NCBI GenBank assembly: GCA_965153355.1
Contig: OZ231126.1
Span: forward strand, 110,298,001 to 110,362,000
From: Flaccisagitta enflata
Taxonomy: Eukaryota > Chaetognatha > Sagittoidea > Aphragmophora
DNA length: 64,000 bases
Direction of reading: 5' to 3'
The notes below the pieces were generated by a model. The model saw only the letters and a program-made list of their open reading frames with translations, did no database searches and was not told the origin of the DNA. Each line of letters starts with the position of its first letter. Positions within the stretch are counted from its first letter, which is position 1. Both the position numbers and the translations under genes were made by a program. Shown piece after piece: positions 13,882-25,776 of this stretch.

Positions 13882-14565
13882 AGGCTACCCCAGTCGCAGG
13901 GGCCGCATTTGACAGTCAGTCAATTCCGTATTCATCCATATGCTCGCATCTCAACATATTTCGGAAAACCAAAACTTTCGCTATCTGGGCATATTTCGGT
14001 ATATTGAAATATGACTTACAAAAGTTAGATTTACTCGGTTGTGGCTTTGGTAAATTTTGAATGAATTCCATAGCCGTTTGTCTTGTTAACGGGCTCCATA
14101 GATTTTGCCACTTAAATCTTAGAAGAATTACATTTATGGGCTGTACCATTCAATCTTATCCTTGGATTTTGTTAATCCTTCCGAATTTGTAATCTCAGCT
14201 GATTATTCAAGTATCGAGTACGGAAAAAGAAAGAAAATAAGATCAGATCTTGGAAATCGCTTTGCTACTTTGTTTTGAGTGGTAGAGCAAAAAGGGAAAG
14301 ACGAAAGTCATATTTCGAAATATGCCCAAATAACCAAAGTTGCTTTATATCGTAATATGATGAGATATGGGCATATGGATAAATGCGGAATTGGGACTGA
14401 CTGTTGAGGTCACTTGATCATTTGGGCAGGAGCGGTGAGGCCAAAGACCTCAAAAAAAAAAAAAAAGTAAAGTGTGACGGACCGACGGATGGATGGACGG
14501 ACGGACAGGCCAAAGGACCGACAAAGCGGGGTGTACAGTTTCGTAATACCCGACTAAAAGATACT
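13882..14565 (+). repeat. SINE-like element copy interrupted by a MITE
   Basis: Head (GGCTACCCCAGTCGCAGGGGCCGCATTTGA) at 13882-13912. The body resumes at 14404 (TTGAGGTCACTTGATCATTTGG), then the GACGGACC core, and ends ACAAAGCGGGGTGTACAG...GACTAAAA. The uninterrupted paralogue at 41609-41799 has CCGCATTTGAGGTCACTTC at the junction, which fixes the insertion point. Confidence 0.85.
13913..14403. mobile_element. 491-bp MITE with CAGTCAGTC ends and TTGA duplication
   Basis: Starts CAGTCAGTCAATTCCGTATT and ends with the inverse (AATTGGGACTGACTG). The terminal inverted repeats are about 60 bp and include the ATCCATATGC block. It is flanked by TTGA (13909-13912 and 14404-14407), single in the empty paralogous site at 41650. 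No transposase. The duplication is the same sequence as that of the enclosing 11.8-kb element, though the terminal repeats differ. Confidence 0.9.
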
Positions 14566-14640
14566 TTTTAGCCCATATTCAAGCTAACAACTAAAGTATC
14601 TTGACTTCAAAAAAATATACCAAAAAAATTATTCACGACA

Positions 14641-14785
<145 letters not shown>

Positions 14786-14947
14786 TAATACCAGGAATTG
14801 TTGAACGAGCCTGTGAGCGGAGTGAGCGGTGTGAGCGAACGAACGTAGCGAGCGACCCAGTGGCCCGTTTAAAACGCAATTATCATGTGTCGGTCGGTCG
14901 TTAAAATCTATCACAGATCGATATACCACAGATCAATTGTAAAGTGT

Positions 14948-15162
14948 GAAAACAAGTGACGCGGGGTCACAATATTGTTGCGGACGGGTGGGCAGGGGCA
15001 TCTAACCCCCATCCACACCCCATGCCCCCACCATCAACACCCAAACCAAAAAAGGCATCTAAAACGCTCGTTTTTCAAATTTCGACTTGTGGGTTACGGA
15101 TCGACAGATGGACGGACGGACAAAGCCTCATATAGAGTTGGGTGTCCGCAACTAAAAATTTG
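14948..15162 (+). repeat. SINE-like element, CACAATATTG-headed variant
   Basis: GCGGGGTCACAATATTGTTGCGGACGGGTGGGCAGGGGCATCTAACCCC head, then GATGGACGGACGGACAAAGC and a tail ending GGGTGTCCGCAACTAAAAA. Its middle and tail match the main SINE-like family, and its first 25 bases are of a different type. A second degraded tail lies at 15247-15350 (ACCAACCAACC core, GTCGCACCTAAAAA end). Confidence 0.7.
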
Positions 15163-15494
15163 TTATGAAATTTTTTACTTGCGTGATCTATGCTTGATTT
15201 CATTAAGAATAGAACAAACAAGGCCAAGTTGGCCCATAAGGTGCGACGTGTGGATCGTGGTACAAATGAATTACCACCCAACCAACCAACCGATCAACCA
15301 ACCAACCAACGGACACAGCCAGTTATAAAAGTGCTTTGTCGCACCTAAAAATGGTGCCCATTTTCAATTCAGTTAACTGGCCTCAAACATGCAGAATCCC
15401 CTGAGGAATTGATTGAAATTGGTCTCAAGTTGATATATCTGACCGTTTTATGGGCCCTGAAGGGGACGATGTCCTGTAGAATACAGGAGACTTT

Positions 15495-15568
15495 CGTTCA
15501 TTCGTTTGTTCGTTTGTTCGTTCATTCATTCATTCGTTTGTTCGTTTGTTCGTTTGTTCGTTTGTCCC
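15495..15568. repeat. (GTTC/GTTT)n and poly-C tract
   Basis: Imperfect TTCGTTTG tetranucleotides, then about ten C. Confidence 0.9.
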
Positions 15569-15574
15569 CCCCCC

Positions 15575-15850
15575 CTGCCTCAAGGCTCAAATCCCAGCCT
15601 CAAAGCTCAAATCCCAGCCTTGACGCTCAAATCCCAGCTTTGAGGCTCATATCCCAGCTTTGAGACTCAAATCCCAGTGTCAAGGCACAATCCCCGCCTT
15701 AGGGTCAAATCCCAACCTTGAGCTCAAATCCTAGCCTTAAGACTTAAATCCCAGCCTTGATGCTCAAATCCCAGCCTTGGGGCTCAAATCCCAGCCTTAA
15801 GGCTCAAATCCCAGCCTCAAGGATCAAATCCCTGCCTCACAGACTCAATC
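15575..15850. repeat. 21-bp minisatellite, CTCAAATCCCAGCCT family
   Basis: About 12-13 imperfect copies of a 21-bp unit reading roughly CTCAAATCCCAGCCTTGAGG. A second, longer array of the same family lies at 38195-38720. The period is a multiple of three, so frames stay open; there is no gene. Confidence 0.9.
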
Positions 15851-16399
15851 GAGCAGAAGCCCCCCTGTGTTCATCACCTACAATCATCACCATACAAAGC
15901 AGGGCAACGGGTATCGCTGACCACATATTGCCCATGGGCGACTGGTTAGTTACAGCACTTTGGCCTAAGAAGGCTGATTTTGGATCTGAGAGAGCCAATT
16001 TGGACCTGACAGAGGTGATTTTGGGTATGAGAGGGCGTTGATTTGGGCCTCAGAAAGAGCCGGATTTTGGCCTGAGAGACCTGGGGGGGACCTACGGACG
16101 GATGGACGTAAGGAGATTCCCTCCTGTGCCCTGTGTTTGTGGGGCGTTGGGGCGTTTGATTAGAAATATGCCTAAACGCAGGCGTAATAACGGATGAGAA
16201 GAATGTATTTCGTGAATGAGCCTAAAAAGGAACTCAAAACCGGACAAGAAATCTCATCTAAAAGGAAAAAACAAGCCCGACCGGACAACAATGCGTCCGG
16301 GCTGTGTCTCAGCGTGTATTGATCATGTGACATATGTATGGAGAAACAGATCGACGAACAGACGGGTGAAAAGACTCTCAAAACACGTTGGTTAATCAG

Positions 16400-16790
16400 T
16401 TGTTTCAGTGTAGGATCTCACCGTGGCCAAAAACAGCCGAGAATCGCGGTTTTTGCACAAGCGTAATGGACGGACCGACGGACGGACGGACGGACCGACG
16501 GACAGACGGGCGGACGGACCGACGGACGGACAGACCCTCTTATAGAGATGCGTTCCTGACGGACGCATCTAAAAACTCATTTGTTCAAACGTTTGTCTTT
16601 TTGTTGAAACATTCCCCTTTTGATGCGCCATTTGTTCATCTTGTGTTGCGTCTCGGGTTCCTGTTTTCAATCAATCAACCTGCAGGACATCGGCCCTTTG
16701 GAGCCGCTGCCCTAAAAGGGGACCAACCGACCAGCCGACCAACCCACCGATGGACCGACACAGCGGGGTGTAGAGCACGCGATTAAAATT
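16400..16790 (+). repeat. Two adjacent SINE-like tails
   Basis: 16465-16570 has the GACGGACGGACC core and ends CTTATAGAGATGCGTTCCTGACGGACGCATCTAAAAA. 16685-16790 has CGGCCCTTTGGAGCC, a GACCAACC core and ends ACACAGCGGGGTGTAGAGCACGCGATTAAAA. Both have degraded heads. Confidence 0.65.
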
Positions 16791-17159
16791 CTATGTTTAC
16801 AGGCGACTTTCTGTTAGGAGGAAGAAGAAGAGGAGAAGGGTCAGTAGCCATAATAGATTGTAACCGCATCAATCAGTAGCAACCAATAATCCGAGTAATA
16901 GCTATTAAGCAACCGACGGAAGGATAGAATAGGGTACCCACTCATCCATAGACTGGAGCAGTAATGCAGGTGGGTAGAGGCAGTGATACAAGTGAGCAAG
17001 GGCAGTAATGGCACTGGGCCGTGGTTGTGATTGGGCAGGGGCGAGGATAAAGACGATCGCTCAAAGACGGTGACAAGGACGATAGCGGTGAAGACGATCA
17101 TGATGAAGAGAATTACAACAAAGATCAAGACGAGGACGATGAAGACGATAACAACGAAG

Positions 17160-17274
17160 AATGAAAGAAAGAAAGAAAAAAAAGAGAGAGAGAAAAAACA
17201 GAGAGAGATAGAGAAAAAACAAGGCCGGATTCACGGCCATACCAGTTGCGGACGGGTGGGCAAGAGCTTTCAAC

Positions 17275-17306
<32 letters not shown>

Positions 17307-17336
17307 AAAGAAAAGAAAAGAAAAGAAAAGAAAGAA

Positions 17337-17388
<52 letters not shown>

Positions 17389-17416
17389 GAGAAAGAGAGA
17401 AAGAAAGAAAGAATGA

Positions 17417-17488
<72 letters not shown>

Positions 17489-17560
17489 AAAAAAGAAAGA
17501 AAGAAAGAAAAAATAAAAGAACAATAGAAAGAAAGAAAGAAGATAGAATGATAGTATGAA
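17160..17560. repeat. (GAAA)n microsatellite inside a SINE-like copy
   Basis: Long GAAA/AAAGA tetranucleotide tract, about 290 bases from 17272 to 17560. It lies between a SINE-like head at 17220-17270 (ACAAGGCCGGATTCACGGCC, GTTGCGGACGGGTGGGC) and a tail at 17570-17632 (ACCGACAAAATCTCCTATAG...GCAACTAGA). The usual GACG core appears replaced by the expanded purine tract. Lys/Glu- and Phe/Leu-rich frames here are artefacts. Confidence 0.85.
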
Positions 17561-17664
17561 AGAAAGAATGACCCACGGATCAACAAACAGACCGACAAAA
17601 TCTCCTATAGAATAGCCTGTCTGCAACTAGATATCCTCAAGCCCTAACCAATGGTATGTTTCTA

Positions 17665-17666
<2 letters not shown>

Positions 17667-17729
<63 letters not shown>

Positions 17730-17760
17730 TGTGTGTGTGACAGTGCGCGTGTGTGTGTGT

Positions 17761-17799
<39 letters not shown>

Positions 17800-17815
17800 T
17801 TTGAGTGTCTGCGTG
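17667..17815. repeat. (GT)n microsatellite
   Basis: About 145 bases of GT with a few substitutions at 17737-17765. Confidence 0.97.
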
Positions 17816-17923
17816 CATGTTTCTTGAGAGGTGGAAAAAAAGATTAAACGGATGTCTTGAAGAACCTCTGCATATGCACTCTTTTATTAAATCTGATGAA
17901 ATGCAGAATCTGAGTGACAGCAG

Positions 17924-17925
<2 letters not shown>

Positions 17926-17989
<64 letters not shown>
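17926..17989. repeat. (CT)n microsatellite
   Basis: About 32 CT dinucleotides, followed by a CGTCGTCATCATTG-rich stretch to 18090. Confidence 0.97.
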
Positions 17990-17992
<3 letters not shown>

Positions 17993-18639
17993 TCCATGGT
18001 CGTCATCATTGTCGTCGTCGTTGCCGTCACCGACTTCGTCGTTTAGGTTGTGATCGTCGTGGTTGTCTTGTTGTGGTCTTCCTCATCAGCGGCAATCGCA
18101 CAAAAAAAAACAAAAACAAAAACAAAACAAAAAAAAATGAACAACTTGTTTTTGCCTCTTAGTTATTTCTGCCAAACTGAGGGCATAAACCATAGAAAAC
18201 TTATGGCCATTTCAAACTCTGCAAAAGATCTTTCGAATGCAACGTTACTGGTCATTCAAGCTTTATTCGTTAAAAATGAGTAAAACATTGCTTCACGCTC
18301 AATAAATTTTGTGTTCAATTAAAAAAAAGATAATCACAAAGCCAGTATATATTTGTACGTAGTAATGATAAAGCAAGAATACGTAAAGTAAGACCATATA
18401 AACTAAGGACATTGTTGAAGGCCCCCTCCATCAGTCCACTCCATCAGTCAGCTCTCACTTTGTCCGTTTGTCAGTCAGAGTTGAATGCAAGGTCCTGTGT
18501 GACTGTTTTTAAGTGTCATTTGTTCATTTTTCCAAATTGATCAGAATTTTTTTTGAAAGGTCTGGAGCATGCGACGTCGTTCTATGAAACTTGTTAAGGA
18601 CATGCACGCTCAAGTTGGAACTTGGAACTTAGCAACTTG

Positions 18640-18680
18640 CTTTTTTTGTTTTTTGTTTTTGTTGTTTGTAATTTTTGCTT

Positions 18681-18760
<80 letters not shown>

Positions 18761-18895
18761 ATTGTTGGTTTGTTTTTGTTTTTGTTTTGTCTTTGTTTTT
18801 GTTTTTGTTTTTGTTTTTGTTTTTGTCGGTGTTGTTGTCGTTATATTTGCTGTTGTGATTTTCGTATTTATTTTTGCTGTTGTTGACATCAAGTA
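18640..18895. repeat. (GTT)n and (TTTTTG)n microsatellites
   Basis: GTT trinucleotides (about 18680-18765), then TTTTTG/TTTTGT units to 18835. The poly-Val, poly-Cys and poly-Leu frames are by-products. Confidence 0.95.
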
Positions 18896-19230
18896 CTCAG
18901 GCCATAAAAAATTATTATACACTCTTAATGTAAAAAAAATTCAATTTAAACCTCCTTTGCATACAGTTGTAGTCATGAAACGTTGAAATAGAAGGGAAAT
19001 CTTTGCTTTGTGTTTGGCATTTCCTATGGAAAACCAGAAAAAATATCTGAATATCATATCAAATGACTTACAACCAAGTGAAATTGTGTAACTAATGATG
19101 GTTGTGACACCTTTGGGTTTATCCTCGATTAATGGGACTTTGATCAGAGCTTCAAATATAATAAAACATGAAGCGTTGAGGTGGGAGGGGCGTTGACCGG
19201 TTATTGGCCTCATTGAGCTTGAATCAATCA
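18896..19230. other. No gene recognised
   Basis: Mixed A+T-rich sequence between the microsatellite and the 80-bp array. No coding frame with recognisable features and no clear repeat family. Confidence 0.5.
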
Positions 19231-20888
19231 GGGGTCAGGTGGTTCTAGGTGGTCGGCTGGTATTTTTCAGCGTCAGGGGTGTATAATAGCCACGGTGATG
19301 GTGTTTTAGGGGGGTCAGGTGGTTCTAGGTGGTCGGCTGGTATTTTTCAGCGTCAGGGGTGTATAATAGCCACGGTGATGGTGTTTTAGGGGGGTCAGGT
19401 GGTTCTAGGTGGTCGGCTGGTATTTTTCAGCGTCAGGGGTGTATAATAGCCACGGTGATGGTGTTTTAGGGGGGTCAGGTGGTTCTAGGTGGTCGGCTGG
19501 TATTTTTCAGCGTCAGGGGTGTATAATAGCCACGGTGATGGTGTTTTAGGGGGGTCAGGTGGTTCTAGGTGGTCGGCTGGTATTTTTCAGCGTTAGGGGT
19601 GTATAATAGCCACGGTGATGGTGTTTTAGGGGGGTCAGGTGGTTCTAGGTGGTCGGCTGGTATTTTTCAGCGTCAGGGGTGTATAATAGCCACGGTGATG
19701 GTGTTTTAAGTCAGGTGGTTCAGCTGGTCGGCTGGTATTTCAGCGTCAGGGGTGTATAATAGCCACGGTGATGGTGTTTTAGGGGGTCAGGTGGTTCTAG
19801 CTGGTCGCTGGTATTTTTCAGCGTCAGGGGTGTATAATAGCCACGGTGATGGTGTTTTAGGGGGGTCAGGTGGTTCTAGGTGGTCGGCTGGTATTTTTCA
19901 GCGTCAGGGGTGTATAATAGCCACGGTGATGGTGTTTTAGGGGGGTCAGGTGGTTCTAGGTGGTCGGCTGGTATTTTTCAGCGTCAGGGGTGTATAATAG
20001 CCACGGTGATGGTGTTTTAGGGGGGTCAGGTGGTTCTAGGTGGTCGGCTGGTATTTTTCAGCGTCAGGGGTGTATAATAGCCACGGTGATGGTGTTTTAG
20101 GGGGGTCAGGTGGTTCTAGGTGGTCGGCTGGTATTTTTCAGCGTCAGGGGTGTATAATAGCCACGGTGATGGTGTTTTAGGGGGGTCAGGTGGTTCTAGG
20201 TGGTCGGCTGGTATTTTTCAGCGTCAGGGGTGTATAATAGCCACGGTGATGGTGTTTTAGGGGGGTCAGGTGGTTCTAGGTGGTCGGCTGGTATTTTTCA
20301 GCGTCAGGGGTGTATAATAGCCACGGTGATGGTGTTTTAGGGGGGTCAGGTGGTTCTAGGTGGTCGGCTGGTATTTTTCAGCGTCAGGGGTGTATAATAG
20401 CCACGGTGATGGTGTTTTAGGGGGGTCAGGTGGTTCTAGGTGGTCGGCTGGTATTTTTCAGCGTCAGGGGTGTATAATAGCCACGGTGATGGTGTTTTAG
20501 GGGGGTCAGGTGGTTCTAGGTGGTCGGCTGGTATTTTTCAGCGTCAGGGGTGTATAATAGCCACGGTGATGGTGTTTTAGGGGGGTCAGGTGGTTCTAGG
20601 TGGTCGGCTGGTATTTTTCAGCGTCAGGGGTGTATAATAGCCACGGTGATGGTGTTTTAGGGGGGTCAGGTGGTTTTAGGTGGTCGGCTGGTATTTTTCA
20701 GCGTCAGGGGTGTATAATAGCCACGGTGATGGTGTTTTAGGGGGGTCAGGTGGTTCTAGGTGGCTGGCTGGTATTTTTCAGCGTCAGGGGTGTATAATAG
20801 CCACGGTGATGGTTTTTTAGGGGGGTCAGGTGGTTCTAGGTGGTCGGCTGGTACTTTTCAGCGTCAGGGGTGTATAATAGCCACGGTG
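19231..20888 (+). repeat. 80-bp minisatellite, about 21 copies
   Basis: Unit contains GGGGTCAGGTGGTTCTAGG, TGGTCGGCTGGTATTTTTCAG, CGTCAGGGGTGTATAATAG and CCACGGTGATGGTGTTTTAG. The period is exactly 80 bp across most of the array. Copies are nearly identical, with only scattered single-base changes (for example at 19593, 20677, 20763). The exceptions are two shortened, more diverged units at about 19709-19820. The period is not a multiple of three and there is no conserved frame. It ends abruptly in a SINE-like tail. Confidence 0.97.
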
Positions 20889-20950
20889 CGACGGAAGGAT
20901 GGACAGACGGATGGACAAAGCGGGTTGTAGAGTCGCTTGCACGCGACTAA
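20889..20950 (+). repeat. SINE-like element 3' tail
   Basis: GACGGAAGGATGGACAGACGG core, then ACAAAGCGGGTTGTAGAGTCGC and the TTGCACGCGACTAA end. The 80-bp array lies where the head should be, so the array may have expanded from within a copy of the element. Confidence 0.8.
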
Positions 20951-21059
20951 GGATGACTAAGACATTTTCAAACTTTTAGAGCCGCCTTTACTGGTAATCA
21001 TTGTGTGACATGGATTCCAAATAAAAGTAACAGAGAACAATGAACACGCGAAGACATTG

Positions 21060-21200
21060 ACACACACTTTCAAATGAATAGAGAGACAGACAGGCATGAA
21101 GACAGACAGACAGACAGACAGGTAGACAGACAGACAGATAGACAGACCCAGACAGCTAGACAGATATACAAACAGATAGAGAAACAGACGGACTGAGACA
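21060..21200. repeat. (CAGA)n microsatellite
   Basis: Imperfect ACAGACAG tetranucleotides with GATA/GACC interruptions. Confidence 0.9.
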
Positions 21201-21397
21201 CAGAGGAGTTTGTCTTTGAGAAAAAATGAAAGGAGAGAAGGGGTCAAGGATGGTCAGATAGATGAAAGGACAGAGGGACAGATGTCCGCCTGAACGAGAG
21301 AATGACTCAATTGATGGACAGATGGACTGGCATGGTAGATGATCATGCTCAATCGAAAGCCAGACACGAATCTTCTCTCTTTTTCTATTTGTTCAAT

Positions 21398-21756
21398 TAC
21401 CAACGGAAATATGAATGTTTTCACTATTTTGCATGCGATTTCTAAACGGGTAAAGCTACAGTAACCGGATTGGGCTCATCTTGTAGATTTTTTTAGTGTA
21501 GATTTTTTTTTTAAATCTGTCTAGCTTGTCTAGAAGCGGAGATATCTTCATTTGAAGGTACACCTAATTGTCCCTGAACTACAACAACAACCAGTGCATC
21601 ATTTATCCATATGATAGCAAGTTGAAAAAAATCTCCGCATGAGAAAAAATTTGCCGCCAGGTTATTTGGGGTCACAATACCATATAAAACCCCAAAAAAG
21701 TGGTCCAATGCGGGGACATTGAGTCCTGCCTTTATAGGGCCAATGGGGACCGTGTG
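21398..21756 (-). repeat. Right terminal inverted repeat of the 11.8-kb element
   Basis: Inverted partner of 9965-10325. The outermost base pairs are CACAC...GTGTG with one mismatch in the first dozen positions. The inner end is near the TTTCTAAACGG block at 21440. Confidence 0.8.
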
Positions 21757-23576
21757 TTGAATTTTCCTTCAGCCTATGGAAAACCAAAAATTTCAAAGTG
21801 CTTAAATCTCTGTTTTGACTGCAGATTTGAAATCTGCAGAAAAAACTGTTAATTGAAAGTGCTTTCCTTTTTTCAATATTCCTTCGGGATCATAGTAAAA
21901 ATTCATCTTAAAGATATAAAAAAATGTAAGTTCGGCGATTTTACATATAGATAAAAGAGAAAGGTAAGTTTTGCAAACTTTGACACTTATTTTGAGCACC
22001 TTCTAGTTGGAATATTGAAAAAAGGAAAGCACTTTCAATAAACAGTTTTTTCTGCAGATTTCAAATCTGCAGTCAAAACAGAGATTTTAGCACTTTGAAA
22101 TTTTTGGTTTCCCATAGGCTGAAGGAAAATTCAAGGTAAGGCGCGGACAGCAAGATGCAATTTTTTCAGACCAAAAGTGATGTCATTGGAAGCCCAAGAC
22201 AGCCCCACAATAAAAACTACTTGTGGAGTTCTGATTTTATTGTTTATTGTCATTTCAGTACAAGCTAGTAGGTACCCATTTCCTTTTCATGGGATGAGTC
22301 CACTGTTTCAAAGATACACATTGGTACAGGTACAGAGTCACATCTCCAGCGATCATCTTTTGATTCTGTCCATTTTCTTGAGTTCTATTTCTTCTTTTTC
22401 GCAGATAGATACGGGATGGGAAAGTGTGTAAGATAGGTTACATGCTCATATTGAGAAACAAAGACTTGCAGAGACTGAGATATATATACTTGACCCAATG
22501 ACAGCTCAACTCACCCATGAAACAAGATTGACAAGCATAGCCCTGTCCACTACCTCATTCCCTATCATTTGGTGTGCTGGGCACTTGCCAGCTCAAAACA
22601 ACAATGGTCATATATTTCAACCAAAAGCTTCTCTTATGTATCAACAACGGGCCTGTTATCGAGACAGGCATGAACAGCGTAGGCACCCATTTCCTTTATC
22701 AATGACGGGCTTTTTATCGTGACAGGCATGAACAGCGTAGGCTACCATTTCCTTTTCATGGGATGAGATCAAGACTATTACTCTCAAATAACGCTTGTCT
22801 TTTGCGGTGAAAGATTCCACTTAAACCGTCATCAGTTATCATTGTGGTTAAAACTATAAGAGGATGAATCGTTGCTTTTTTGCAGATAGATACGGGTTGG
22901 GAAAGTGTGTATGATAGGTAACATGCTCATATTGAGAAACAAAGACTGAGAGACTGAGATATATATACTTGACCCAATGACAGCTCAACTCACCCATGAA
23001 ACATGATTGACAAGCATAGCCCTGTCCACTACCTCATATCCTATTATTTGGTGTGCTGGGCACTTGCCTGCTCAAAACAACGATGGTCATATGTTTTACC
23101 AAAAGCTCTTCCTATGTATCAACAACGGGCCTGTTATCGTGACAGGCATTTCTCTTTTGAATCAACGACGGGCTTTTTATCGTGACAGGCATGAACAGCG
23201 TAGGCACTCTTTTCCTTTTCATGGGATGAGTCCACTGTTTCAAAGATACACATTGGTAGAGGTACAGAGTCACATCTCCAGCAATCATCTTTTGATTCTG
23301 TCCATTTTCTTGAGTTCTATTTCTTTTTTTTCACAGATAGATACGGGATGGGAAAGTGTGTAAGATAGATTACATGCTCATATTGAGAAACAAAGACTTG
23401 CAGAGACGGAGATATATATACTTGACCCAATGACAGCTCAACTCACCCATGAAACATGATTGACGAGCATAGCCCTGTCAACTACCTCATTCCCTATCAT
23501 TTGGTGTGCTGGGCACTTGCCAGCTCAAAACAACGATGGTCATATGTTTTAACCAAAAGCTTCTCTTATGTATCTA

Positions 23577-23976
23577 CATCCCGTATCTATCTGCGAAAAA
23601 GCAACGATTCATCCTCTTATAGTTTTAACCACAATGATAACTGATGACGGTTAAAGTGGAATCTTTCACCGCAAAAGTCAAGCGTTATTTGAGAGTAATA
23701 GTCTTGATCTCATCCCATGAAAAGGAAATGGGTGCCTACGCTGTTCATGCCTGTCACGATAAAAAGCCCGTCATTGATAAAGGAAATGGGTGCCTACGCT
23801 GTTCATGCCTGTCTCTATAACAGGCCCGTTGTTGATACATAAGAGAAGCTTTTGGTTAAAACATATGACCATCGTTGTTTTGAGCTGGCAAGTGCCCAGC
23901 ACACCAAATGATAGGGAATGAGGTAGTGGACAGGGCTATGCTTGTCAATCTTGTTTCATGGGTGAGTTGAGCTGTC
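23577..23976 (-). repeat. 400-bp inverted satellite segment
   Basis: Within the plus-oriented array, sequence from CATCCCGTATCTATCTGCG to GGTGAGTTGAGCTGTC is the reverse complement of a monomer A. It is entered from CTTATGTATC and left into AACGGGCCTGTTATCGAG. Its ends match no whole monomer boundary. Confidence 0.9.
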
Positions 23977-25776
23977 AACGGGCCTGTTATCGAGACAGGC
24001 ATGAACAGCGTAGGCACCCATTTCCTTTTCATGGGATGAGATCAAGACTATTACTCTCAAATAACGCTTGACTTTTGCGGTGAAAGATTCCACTTTAACC
24101 GTCATCAGTTATCATTGTGGTTAAAACTATAAGAGGATGAATCATTGCTTTTTCGCAGATAGATACGGGTTGGGAAAGTGTGTATGATAGGTTACATGCT
24201 CATATTGATAAACAAAGATTTGCAGAGACTGAGATATATATAATTGACCCAATGACAGCTCAACTCACCCATGAAACATGATTGACGAGCATGGCCCTGT
24301 CCACTACCTCATTCCCTTTTATTTGGTGTGCTGGGCACTTGCCTGCTCAAACTAACGATGGTCATATGTTTTACCAAAAGCTCTTCTTATGTATCAACGA
24401 CGGGCCTGTTATCGTGACAGGCATTTCTCTTTTGTATCAACGACGGGCTTTTTATCGTGACAGGCATGAACAGCGTAGGTACCCATTTTCTTTTCATGGG
24501 ATGAGTCCACTGTTTCAAAGATACACATTGGTACAGGTACAGAGTCACATCTCCAGCGATCATCTTTTGATTCTGTCCATTTTCTTGAGTTCTACTTCTT
24601 CTTTTTCGCAGATAGATACGGGATGGGAAAGTGTGTAAGATAGGTTACATGCTCATATTGAGAAACAAAGACTTGCAGAGACTGAGATATATATACTTGA
24701 CCCAATGAAAGCTCAACTCACCCATGAAACAAGATTGACGAGCATAGCCCTGTCCACTACCTCATTCCCTATCATTTGGTGTGCTGGGCACTTGCCAGCT
24801 CAAAACAACGATGGTCATATGTTTTAACCAAAAGCTTCTCTTATGTATCAACAACGGGCCTGTTATCGAGACAGGCATGAACAGCGTAGGCACCCATTTC
24901 CTTTATCAATGACGGGCTTTTTATCGTGACAGGCATGAACAGCGTAGGCACCCATTTCCTTTTCATGGGATGAGATCAAGACTATTACTCTCAAATAACG
25001 CTTGACTTTTGCGGTGAAAGATTTCACTTTAACCGTCATCAGTTATCATTGTGGTTAAAACTATAAGAGGATGAATCGTTGCTTTTTCGCAGATAGATAC
25101 GGGATGGGAAAGTGTGTATGATAGGTTACATGCTCATATTGAGAAACAAAGACTTGCAGAGACTGAGATATATATACTTGACCCAATGACAGCTCAACTC
25201 ACCCATGAAACATGATTGACGAGCATAGCCCTGTCCACTACCTCATTCCCTATTATTTGGTGTGCTGGGCACTTGCCTGCTCAAAACAACGATGGTCATA
25301 TGTTTTACCAAAAGCTCTTCTTATGTATCAACGACGGGCCTGTTATCGTGACAGGCATTTCTCTTTTGTATCAACGACGGGCTTTTTATCGTGACAGGCA
25401 TGAACAGCGTAGGTACCCATTTCCTTTTCATGGGATGAGTCCACTGTTTCAGAGATACACATTGGTACAGGTACAGAGTCACATCTCCAGCAATCATCTT
25501 TTGATTCTGTCCATTTTCTTGAGTTCTATTTCTTCTTTTTCGCAGATAGATACGGGATGGGAAAGTGTGTAAGATAGGTTACATGCTCATATTGAGAAAC
25601 AAAGACTTGCAGAGACTGAGATATATATACTTGACCCAATGACAGCTCAACTCACCCATGAAACAAGATTGACAAGCATAGCCCTGTCCACTACCTCATT
25701 TCCTATCATTTGGTGTGCTGGGCACTCGCCAGCTCAAAGCAACGATGGTCATATGTTTTAACCAAAAGCTTCTCTT

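Noticed and set aside
13344-13882. 128- and 175-codon minus frames with Cys-Val repeats
   Set aside because: They run through the (CA)n/(GCAC)n tract and the AAACATTTGATA tandem repeat. The remaining ends show no recognisable domain.
17031-17626. Lys/Glu-rich and Phe/Leu-rich frames of 118-171 codons
   Set aside because: Translation of the (GAAA)n microsatellite and its borders; no unique sequence of gene length.
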